Positions 35,028 through 44,072 of a DNA stretch of 64,000 bases are shown here, one piece after another; the stretch's first letter is position 1, and every line of letters starts with the position of its first letter. Location of the stretch: contig OZ231126.1 in assembly GCA_965153355.1 (NCBI GenBank), forward strand, positions 112,220,001-112,284,000. The letters are read 5' to 3'. A program made the translations under genes and the position numbers. Source of the stretch: Flaccisagitta enflata (lineage: Eukaryota > Chaetognatha > Sagittoidea > Aphragmophora). The notes beneath the pieces are model-generated. The model made no database searches, had not been told where the DNA came from, and saw only the letters and a list, made by a program, of their open reading frames with translations.

Positions 35028-35100
35028 AGGCATGTAGATTTTGGAGTACCGGGTAGCGCCGCTACTCGGCAGGACAGAGGCCTTGTCGGCAGCTTACAAT

Positions 35101-35323
35101 AGAAGAAGAAGAAAATAAGAAAGAAGAAAAAGAGGAAGAAGACAAAGAAGAAAAGAGTGAGAAGAGAGGGGAAAGAAGAGAGAAGGGAGAAAAAATGTAA
35201 AAAAATGAAAGAAAGAAAGAAAGAGCAGAAGAAAGAAAGAAAGAAAGATAGAAAGAAAGACAGAAAGAAAGAGAGAAAGACAGAAAGAAAGAAAGAAAGA
35301 AAGAGAGAAAGAAAGAAAGATCT
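35101..35323. repeat. (GAA)(GAAA)n microsatellite
   Basis: Purine-rich array, GAA-like at left, GAAA with GATA/GACA/GAGA variants at right. Confidence 0.95.
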
Positions 35324-35326
35324 CAA

Positions 35327-35879
35327 ACGTAAGCTTGCTCACTTTTGTGCACAAACAAGACTGGATACACAGTAGGACTGTAGCAGACGGCTGGTTGGGA
35401 AGTTTCCAAAAAGATCCTTACATATACTCATGAGTTAACAAAATTTTCCATCAGATTACCAAACCCCCCGGATTTGTCACCGAAGTTGCCAGACGAAAAT
35501 CTTAGAAGTTATCTGACACATCATCCAATCATCATATGCTTTCCCAGATCATGGGGGAACCCAACAATTTCCAGGTTATCAGCTTCGCCACCAGGCACCG
35601 GGCCTGCTAGTCCTACAACAGCTCTTGGCGCCGTTTCATTATCTGAAGACAGCGATACTGTTTATATCTCTGTCTCACAGATATTTTTTCAGCCATTGTT
35701 TTATCAATATGAATCTGATTCACGGTAAGCTGTATGGAACACAAAAAGATGTTGATGACTTTGAAACATCCAGAAAGTTTTCTCTTTTTGGCAAATGTCA
35801 CGGTTCCACAGCATGCTTGAGGGCCCGACTTTCTGCCAATCTACGTTGGCCCAAGCTTCAGATACAGCATTATAAACGA
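35327..35879. other. intergenic with weak ORFs
   Basis: An 84-codon frame at 35,474-35,728 has a mixed composition (RLSASPPGTGPASPT) and could be coding, but no family or splice evidence was found. A 132-codon frame at 35,625-36,023 runs into repeat R1 and is probably chance. Confidence 0.35.
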
Positions 35880-37976
35880 ATTAAATGGTTCAAAGACATT
35901 CATAACTACCCAGTGTACAATTTCAAACCATTTTTTGTCACCCTCCCTACCCCTGGAGGGTCTAAAAATTTGTTCAAAGAGCTCTTTTTGGTGTGTCTCC
36001 ATTCTGTCTCCTGTAAGAAATAGCAAGCAAAACCAATCAAAAAATGTTGCATCTTATGATATTATGAGTGTTTATCAACTAGTATCAATCCCATAGGATA
36101 TACAAAAAAATTCCACTTACTACTCAATCAATAGGTTGTCAAAAAATGGTATAAAAATCAAATTTACCCCTTCTCAATTTTTTACTTTTTTTCTCTCAAG
36201 ATTAAATGTTATGATATTTATTTTTTTAAACCTCATTTATCTTAAACATTAAGCGTTTTTTTTTCTTGCAATTCGATGGACAACAACTTGAAGGACATTT
36301 CCCTCCATTTTCATGTTATTGGGTTGATCCTATGCAGAGAAATGGTTTTTTTCTTGGAGCGTATCAATTCGCGCACACCCCCAAACTTGATTCTAACGCA
36401 TACTTAACGCTTTAAATATGCCACTATGGTGTGAAAACAAAACAATTCACATAAAATCTGACCACACCATGTGAAAGAGCGTGAAATTTTGATTCTCCTC
36501 TGATATTTTGAAACCTTAACTCTCAGGCATTTCATCACAATGAAATTTTACATTTTGTTGGTCCTGAAGTGTGAACATAATTGATACGCTCATCGACGGC
36601 TCATCGTAGATAATTCTTTGTTTCCACACAGCGCTTCTCACACAAGTGCGCGATGCTTTTGTGTCTTAATTTGGTAAAATTACTTAAAATTAAAATTGGC
36701 ATATCTCAGGATCTGTTTGAGCTAGCCCATTGAAATTTTGCATGGTTGATACCTTGAAAATGTTATGCTGTCCAACCAGACCAACCTGCCTACCAGATGA
36801 AAAAAATTAAAAATGGCATAACTTCCATAATAATTGTCCGATCTAGTTGAAATTTTGCATGAAGCTTCCTTTAAAGGTTCCTCATCACTGGCTTGAATAA
36901 GCGCTTGGGTAAAAAAATTTTTCTCCAACAGCCCACCCCTCCAGAAATGGTACTTATGGAGATTTTTTTAAAAAACTAAAAAAATTAAAAATTTCTTAGC
37001 AACATACAGGGAGTACCCCGCCTACCGGGACGAAAGAAAACGACATATCTCTGCATCTAAAAATGATGGATCTTTTCTGAAAAAAGTTCCAGAGAGAGCT
37101 TTAGCCACAATTTTGTTATCTATAAACTTTGTCATGCTGAGACCAAAACTTTGGCCGCAGTGTTACTTCTTATGTAAATCATGAAATCTGGAATTGCAAA
37201 AAATTGCGATTGTGATGTTTTAACAACATATCTTCATTCTCTTGCCAAATCTAGACGAATCGAGCTATCATGCTGGGATTGGTCTTGAATGATAGATAAT
37301 TCGATGTAGTTTCATGCTCCACCATTCATTTTGCCTACTTTTGATAATTTTTGAAAATCTAACCAGGTTTTACGATGAAAAAGTTGGATTTTTTGTTTTT
37401 TTATTTAATTGAGTGAATAATTACGACGATTGAGACCTTGATGTCGGTTTTTAAAGCTTTTTCATGAAACTACATTGATTCCCCATTCAATTAAAGACAA
37501 ATCCAAGTTTTTTCATCCAATCTTTGTTGTAATCGTTAACATTAAAAATGTGAAATTAAAGTACTTGGCAATTTTTTTGGAAGAAATTTCAAGAAATTTG
37601 TCATATTTGGGCTTTTTTCTATCTTTCAGTGTACTTTCAGTGTACTATTCAGTTATGATTTTTCTTGATGATATAAAATCGGTTTAAAAGATCTATCAGA
37701 ATGTGTTTTCAAATCAAATTTCTCATTTTCAGAAGAAAAAATACATCGTTTTCTTTTGTCCCGGTTGGCGCGGTATTCCCTGTATGATCACACATGATAG
37801 CTTGAACGTTATCAATAAGAATTTTACTGTCATATTGATTTCTTTATTGTATTTAGCTAAATTCTTAGAGTAATAAAACTGCCTATAATACCTTTTTAAG
37901 CCTAATTTGCATGAAAAATGAGCGTACTTTAGAATCTAAGTTTGGATCCATATGTAATAATAGCTAGGCTACATAA
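35880..37976 (+). repeat. dispersed repeat R, copy 1 (truncated by the array)
   Basis: Collinear with element R2 at 47,197-48,731. Shared anchors are TAACTACC..GTG, CAAACATTAAGC, AATTCTTTGTTTCCACACAG, CGCTTCTCACACAA, GAAATTTTGCATGAAGCTTC, AGCCCACCC and CAGAAATGGTACTTAT. It carries a 776-bp mariner-like insertion and stops at 37,976, where module A1 begins, before reaching the R right end. The left end is not resolved. Confidence 0.7.
37007..37782. mobile_element. mariner-like TIR element, 776 bp, TA flanks
   Basis: Ends CAGGGAGTACCCCGCCTACC and GGTTGGCGCGGTATTCCCTG are inverted repeats, extended inward by GGGACGAAAGAAAACGA and its complement TCGTTTTCTTTTGTCCC. TA flanks lie at 37,005 and 37,783. 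R2 lacks it and reads AAACATGATCATACATG. It has no transposase ORF. Confidence 0.8.
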
Positions 37977-38068
37977 GGGTGTAGTCAACCTTTGAAATGA
38001 CTTTTTAACCTTTTACACTGTTTTTTCTTAATTTCTGATAGCAATTCATGAAAACAACTCAGCAGTCA

Positions 38069-38152
38069 AGCTCAAGTGCACCTGAGGTCGTCACATTTTC
38101 AGTGCAACAAAGCTCAAGTGCACCTGAGGTCGTCACATTTTCAGTGCAACAA
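38069..38152 (+). repeat. 42-bp tandem duplication inside A1
   Basis: The unit starting AGCTCAAGTGCACCTGAGG is present twice in A1 only; all other A modules have one copy. Confidence 0.9.
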
Positions 38153-39156
38153 AAATTTTTTGCTACTTCCCTTCACTAGTGGTGGCATAGCTTATGATAA
38201 TAAACTGTTAAGAAAAGTGCTCTCTCCTATAGATTTACCAAAAAAGGGGTAAAACTGTCCATCAATGCTCCTTTCTTAATTTCTTTAGTTGTTTCACGCA
38301 TGGATGATGATTCTCAGAAAAAATTTCAAAAAACTTTGCAGAGATATACATAAATTTCTTTAAAAATCCAAGAAATGATGTTTTTCATATGTTTTTTACA
38401 CTATCATAGTCCTACAAAAATGCGGGCTTGAAATGAGACAAATGCACAAACTAGTAAGTCAAATATTAGTTGTGGCGCTGTAGACTAATGTCAACCTTGA
38501 AGGGTCGAACAAATCTAGACAAAAGGTGCTTTATTTCTCTGTATAAAGCAAGTAGTCAGGGCGCGCAGAAAACATGCATTGTCTGCGCTCTTTAAACAGG
38601 GGGTCATCTATCATGGGTTGCTAGAAAATTGATTATTTCACTTAAAAGTTGTACTAAATCAAGGTAAAACATGTTATTTTTGCATTTTTTGGTTTGATTT
38701 TATTTTAATATGGTGATTTTGGGGATTTTTTGTAAAAAAAATCAGAGTTCGAAAAGCTTCAAAATGGTTAAATATTGTATTTTTCATGTTTTTTTATCGA
38801 TTTTTGATCCAAACTCTGATTTAAAGGGCCCAACCATTTTATTCTGATCTCTTTTTAGCCTAACTTGATGTCTATTAACAAATATTTTGTAAAAAAAAAG
38901 TTTTGAATTATCATCTTTTCCCTTTAAAGGGTGTAGTCAACCTTTGAAATGACTTTTTTACCTTTTATACTGTTTTTTCTTAATTTCTGATAGCAATTCA
39001 TGAAAAAAACTCAGCAGTCAAGCTCAAGTGCACCTTAGGTTGTCACATTTTCAGTGCAACAAAAATTTTTTGCTACTTCCCTTCACTAGTGGTGACATAG
39101 CTTATGATAATAAACTGTTAAGAAAAGTTCGAATGAAAATTAGACGGTTGTTGTAG

Positions 39157-41742
39157 TTGAGGCATGGTGAAAAATTCGACTTCTCTTTTAAAAAAGTTTT
39201 TGACTCAAAACGCGAAAAACATAAAGAAAAGATAAGCAAACTAAAAATTTCAGCAGAAAAGGCCAAAGCCAAGAAAGATAAGCCTCTAGTGGCGATCAGC
39301 AAGGAAAGAGAAAAAGAGATAAAAGAAAAATGGGTCTACAATCTAACAACTAGAACTCTCAATGAAGCTCAACTTAGCGTTCTTCAGCGGGGCCTAGCTT
39401 TTAACCCAAGCAAACAAAACGCCAATAGCATCGAGTTTGTGGCCGCCATCGAAAGTGCTGCGCGCCTCATAGGACCTGAGACAGCAGAAGCAGCATCCCT
39501 CAGATCCAATTGCATTCGTCTTCTACGCCAACACCAACCGGCGCGGCAAAACATCACCAAGGAGGAGTGGCAGGCCATAAAAGACTTTGAGGATGACGTT
39601 TCCATCATCATCCTGCCTGCCGACAAAGGGCGAGCGACGACGTATATGTTGAGAGAAGATTATGACCGGAAGATGAAAGCCCTCTTTGATGACGAAACGA
39701 CTTACACACGTCTAGCTGGAGACCCAACTAACGAGTATCGTAACGCCATCCTAGACGTTCTCCGTCCTATGGAATCATATCTCCCCTCTCCCATCTACCA
39801 CCGCCTCTTCCCAACTACCACCATTCCTCCTCTCGCTTTTGGCCAACCCAAAGTGCACAAACAAGGCTATCCTCTGCGTCCCATCGTTACTGCCAGAAAT
39901 TCCATCTTCTCAGGCATAACTAAAGAGTTAGCCCGTGTGCTCCAACCTCTTGTCGGCAAAACTTCCCACCACCTCAAAGACAGCGTCGATCTACGTCATA
40001 AACTCGAAGGAAAAGTTATACCACCCGACTTGACCATCGTCTCCTTCGACCTTGTGTCCATGTTTACGACGATTCCGCAAGAACCCACCATTGCAATCAT
40101 CGAAGACAGACTCAAGAACGACACTACCTTAAAGAATCGCACACCCATTAGGATTAATGACATCATTGCGCTTCTGAAACTCGACCTTGGACTCGCATAT
40201 TTCCAATGGAACGGCGATTTCTTTGCACAAACAGCAGGCCTCGGCATGGGCAAGTCGACCAGCAGCCCATTAAGTGACCTGTTCATGGAAGACTTTGAAA
40301 CAAAAGCTATCCAATCATTTCCCACCGGCAATCCCAACGTCAAACCAGAAGATGTCATCCTTTTCTGGCTGAGAAAAGCCGACGATACAATCACAGCTAT
40401 TCACAATGACTACATCGAACCATTCTTCCCCCATCTCAACTCAATCCATCCAAGCATCAAATGGACGATGGAAAAAGAAGCCGATGGTCGCATTGCCATG
40501 TTGGATGTCAGCATCATTTGCAACAATGACAACACACTCGACTTTGACGTCTATCGTAAACCCACCCACACAAATCAATATATACCATTTGACAGCCATG
40601 CACCCCTATCTCACAAACTCTCTACCATCCATGCCCTCACCCGTTGTGCCAATCTCATTCCATCCACTGACGAACTGAGACAAGCCGAAATCCACAGAGT
40701 CAAAGAAGCTCTTGCCGTCAATGGCTACCCAAGATGGGCATATGACAAAGGCCCCTTCCGTCACAAACCAACGACGGTGACGACGGCGACGACGACGACG
40801 ACGACATCGGCGACGACGACGACGGCGACGACGACAACGACGATGACGACGACGACGACTACGGCGGCGCCGCCGGCGTTACCGGCGCCATCGACTCCAC
40901 ATCAAACGCCGGTGCCTCCATCTGAACCGGTGCCCTCGAACTCAACCCTCGCTGCGTCTCAACCAACAAAACGCCGTGGTAATCTGACTTTACCATATCA
41001 CGAGGGTCTCACAGAGCCCCTCGCTCGTTTGTTCCAAAAACAGGGAATATCAACATCCATTCGCTGCCGTGGCTCACTGCGTGAACGATTGGTAAAACCT
41101 AAAGACAAATTACCTTCGAGGGAGAAAACTGGAGTCCTATATGCCTGTCGCTGTGCTGGAGCCAATGGCCAACCCTGCCCCGGCCTCTACATTGGAGAAA
41201 CAGGTCGCACCTTAAAATCCCGCATCGACGAACACTTCTCTACCGCGCTACGATCCCCTGGTCAGTGCAAATCTTCGATCATGCAACATGCACGTGACAA
41301 TAACCATCACTTCCAAAAATCCGATTTCCAAATCATTGGCTCCGACGATGACTGGTTCAGGCGAGGAGTCAAAGAGAGTGCTTACATTCGTGTACTTAAT
41401 CCGTCCATCAATGACCATCCTGGCCGACAGACTCTCCCACCGGATTATGACCAAATTCTCCAAAAAGCCATTAAACCACCAACGGCCAATCTACCTCACG
41501 ATCCATCAGTGGAGGACATTCTTGACACGGCCCAAAGACGACCAGGCCGACCAAGGCGAGTAAACTCGACCTCAACGCCGCAGCAAACGCCGCTGCCGCC
41601 ATCTACGCCGCAGCCGCCGCCTTCAACACCCGCAGCGGCAGCAGCAACAGCAGCAGCACCTCCACCTCAAACATCACGCCATGCGATGATCACCCGACGG
41701 AGAGCGCTCACTGAGAGTGACCAGACGGGCACCCCTGATTGA
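39157..41742 (+). CDS. Penelope-like reverse transcriptase / GIY-YIG endonuclease, copy 1
   Basis: An 861-codon frame (the first codon is TTG; no early ATG). A Lys-rich N-terminus precedes the RT. IIILPADKGRAT (about 150-161) and FGQPKVHKQGYPLRPIV are typical PLE fingers. FDLVSMFTTIP holds motif A Asp298, AGLGMGKSTSSPLSDLFM (360-377) is motif B, and RKADDT gives motif C Asp409-Asp410. MLDVSI...VYRKPTHTNQY follows. A Thr-rich linker (about 539-570) is encoded by an ACG microsatellite. The GIY-YIG domain has GVLYACRC (659-666) and GLYIGETGR (676-684) with an HHF near its end and DDWFRRGVKE. The tail has an AT-hook-like RRPGRPRR (794-801). This layout is known from endonuclease-containing PLEs, which nick DNA and reverse-transcribe their RNA at the nick. 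Motif C is usually Y.DD, so Lys-Ala before DD is odd. Confidence 0.92.
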   Translation: MRHGEKFDFSFKKVFDSKREKHKEKISKLKISAEKAKAKKDKPLVAISKEREKEIKEKWVYNLTTRTLNEAQLSVLQRGLAFNPSKQNANSIEFVAAIESAARLIGPETAEAASLRSNCIRLLRQHQPARQNITKEEWQAIKDFEDDVSIIILPADKGRATTYMLREDYDRKMKALFDDETTYTRLAGDPTNEYRNAILDVLRPMESYLPSPIYHRLFPTTTIPPLAFGQPKVHKQGYPLRPIVTARNSIFSGITKELARVLQPLVGKTSHHLKDSVDLRHKLEGKVIPPDLTIVSFDLVSMFTTIPQEPTIAIIEDRLKNDTTLKNRTPIRINDIIALLKLDLGLAYFQWNGDFFAQTAGLGMGKSTSSPLSDLFMEDFETKAIQSFPTGNPNVKPEDVILFWLRKADDTITAIHNDYIEPFFPHLNSIHPSIKWTMEKEADGRIAMLDVSIICNNDNTLDFDVYRKPTHTNQYIPFDSHAPLSHKLSTIHALTRCANLIPSTDELRQAEIHRVKEALAVNGYPRWAYDKGPFRHKPTTVTTATTTTTTSATTTTATTTTTMTTTTTTAAPPALPAPSTPHQTPVPPSEPVPSNSTLAASQPTKRRGNLTLPYHEGLTEPLARLFQKQGISTSIRCRGSLRERLVKPKDKLPSREKTGVLYACRCAGANGQPCPGLYIGETGRTLKSRIDEHFSTALRSPGQCKSSIMQHARDNNHHFQKSDFQIIGSDDDWFRRGVKESAYIRVLNPSINDHPGRQTLPPDYDQILQKAIKPPTANLPHDPSVEDILDTAQRRPGRPRRVNSTSTPQQTPLPPSTPQPPPSTPAAAAATAAAPPPQTSRHAMITRRRALTESDQTGTPD
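40771..40862 (+). repeat. (ACG)n microsatellite inside the PLE frame
   Basis: Near-perfect ACG array encoding the Thr linker between RT and endonuclease. The same tract in PLE2 (51,476-51,567) has several substitutions but the same length. Confidence 0.9.
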
Positions 41743-41855
41743 CTTCTAGTCAGTCAGTCTCCTCTCTTCTCTCTCCCTTCGACTTATTCTTCACCATCAT
41801 CATTCTTCCCCATTTATGTCCTATTCCCTCATTCTTCCCTCATTCTTGTATTAGC

Positions 41856-41897
41856 CTGATGAAGGCAGCAGTAGCTGTTGAAAATTCGCAAGAATAA
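41856..41897 (+). ncRNA. hammerhead-ribozyme-like motif in PLE1 3' UTR
   Basis: CTGATGA (41,856-41,862), a stem with GCAGC-AGTA-GCTGT, GAAA (41,880-41,883), then ATTC-GCAA-GAAT. This order matches the hammerhead core CUGAUGA-stem II-GAAA-stem III, and such motifs are known in Penelope-like elements. There is one extra A after GAAA, and stem II is imperfect at its base, so the motif may be degenerate. Confidence 0.5.
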
Positions 41898-42469
41898 AAT
41901 CCCATGTTGTTTGAAACCGTCTAATCATTTTCACCATGTTAAGAAAAGTGCTCTTTCCTATAGATTTACCAAAAAAGGGGTAAAACTGTCCATCAATGCT
42001 CCTTTCTTAATTTCTTTTGTTGTTTCACGCATGGATGATGATTCTCAGAAAAAATTTCAAAAAACTTTGCAGAGATATACATAAATTTCTTAAAAAATTC
42101 GAGAAATGATGTTTTTCATATGTTTTTTACACTATCATAGTCCTACAAAAATGCGGGCTTGAAATGAGAAAAATGCACAAACTAGTAAGTCAAATATTAG
42201 TTGTGGCGCTGTAGACTAATGTCCACCTTGAAGGGTCGAACAAATCTAGACAAAAGGTGCTTTATTTCTCTCTATAAAGCAAGTAGTCAGGGCGCGCAGA
42301 AAACATGCATTGTCTGCGCTCTTTAAACAGGGGGTCATCTATCATGGGTTGCTAGAAAATTGATTATTTCACTTAAAAGTTGCACTAAATCAAGGTAAAA
42401 CATGTTATTTTTGCATTTTTTGGTTTGATTTTATTTTAATATGGTGATTTTGGGGATTTTTTGTAAAAA

Positions 42470-44072
42470 CAAGGCCAACACCTATAAGTCGCGTGCGGGA
42501 CAAAAATAACTGAAATGACCTGACACCTTAATGTATCTTTTTATCAAAAATCAGACTTAAACCAGACCCAAACCAGACTCAAACCAGACTCAAACCAGAC
42601 ACAAACCAGACTCAAACCAGACTCAAACCAGACTCAAACCAGACTCAAACCAGACTCAAACCAGACTCAAACCAGAATTAAACCAGACCTAAACCAGACC
42701 TAAACCAGACCTAAACCAGACATAAACCAGACATAAACCAGACTTGAACCAGACTTAAACCAGCAGACTTAAATCAGCAGACTTAAACCAGCAGACTTAA
42801 ACCAGCAGACTTTAACCAGCAGACTTAAACCAGCAGACTTAAACCAGTAGACTTAAACCAGCAGACTTAAACCAGCAGACTTAAACCAGCAGACTTAAAC
42901 CAGCCGACTTAAACCAGCCAACTAAAACCAGCCAACTAAAACCAGCCAACTAAAACCAGCCAACTAAAACCAGCCGACTAAAACCAGCTGACTTAACCAG
43001 CAGATCTAAACCAGCAGACCTAAATCAGCCGACTTAAACCAGCCAACCTAAATCACCCAACTTAAACCAACTTAAACCAGCCGCCTTAAACCAGCCAACT
43101 TAAACCAGCGGACTTAAACCAGAGGACTTAAATCAGCGGACTTTAACCAGCAGACTTAAACCAGCAGACTTAAACCAGCAGACTGAGGCCAGCAGACTGA
43201 GACCAGCAGACTTGAAATGACATAAATGACCAAAACATACCAAAAAACTTAAATGACTAAAAAAAAAAACAAAAACAAAAACAAAAAAAAAACAAAAAAA
43301 ACAAACAAAAAAAAAAACAAAAAAACAAAAAAAAAAAAAACCAAAAAACCAAAAAACCAAAAAACCAAAAAACCAAAAAACCAAAAAAAAACCAAAAAAC
43401 CAAAAAACCAAAAAAACCAAAAACCAAAAAACCAAAAACATAAAAGACCAAAACATACCAAAAAACCAAGTTGAATGACCAAAAATGACCTGAAATGTTT
43501 CAATATGACTTAAAATGAATTAAAAAACTATTTTAAATGCCCAAAAACGACACAAATGACTTAAATGAACAAAGTGACGTAAACGATCAAAAATGACAAA
43601 AAATGACTAAAAGCAACCAAAAATGACCAAAAGCAATCAAAAATGACCAAAAACAACAAAAAAATGACTCAAAATAACTCCAGATGACCCAAATAGACCA
43701 AAAAAGCAAAGTGTCACTTAAAACCACAAAAGCTAACAAGTAACTTAGAATGACTTAGAATGACTTAGAATGACTTAGAATGACTTGTAATGACTAATAG
43801 TGACTTAAAATAACTTAGAATGACTAAGAATGACTTAAAATGACTTATAATAACATAAAATGACAAAAAATGACAAAAATGACAAAAAATGACAAAATGA
43901 CTTAATTGACTAAAATCAACAGAAAATGACTGGAAATGACTTAGAATGACTTAAAATGATATAAAATGACATAAAATACCCTAAAATGACGTAAAACGAC
44001 AAAAAAAAGCAAAGTGTTACGGACGGACCGACGGACCGACAGAGCGGGTTATAGAGTCGCGTGCACGCGACT
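42470..44072 (-). mobile_element. family H element with minisatellites, in module B2 (H10)
   Basis: A 1,603-bp insertion in an A-run of module B2: AAAAA before, AAAAA after, while empty B modules have 8-9 A. It starts CAAGGCCAACACCTATAAGT, CGCGTGCGGG, and ends GACAGAGCGGGTTATAGAG with hairpin AGTCGCGTGCACGCGACT. Inside are AAACCAGACTC (11 bp, 42,550-42,760), CAGACTTAAACCAG (14 bp, 42,757-43,212), CCAAAAAA (43,320-43,440), AATGACTTAG-type (43,480-43,990) and a GGACCGAC tract. No gene inside. Confidence 0.88.

Larger units (their letters stand above)
39129..41937 (+). mobile_element. Penelope-like element copy 1 (PLE1)
   Basis: A 2,809-bp insertion in module A2 flanked by a 12-bp target duplication GTTAAGAAAAGT (39,117-39,128 and 41,938-41,949). 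Uninterrupted A modules have this 12-mer once. The 5' end has ATTAGACGGTT and the 3' end AACCGTCTAAT, a short inverted pair. There is no full pseudo-LTR and no ATG near the start of the frame, so the copy may be 5'-truncated. The 3' UTR carries a hammerhead-like motif and AATAAA. Confidence 0.9.

Noticed and set aside
39102-41563. Short ORFs opposite to or overlapping the PLE frames (also at 49,807-52,268)
   Set aside because: Shadow frames of the conserved PLE coding sequence, duplicated only because the element is.
42540-43215. CRISPR-like regularly spaced repeats
   Set aside because: Units of 11 and 14 bp are contiguous with no unique spacers, in a eukaryotic transposon.
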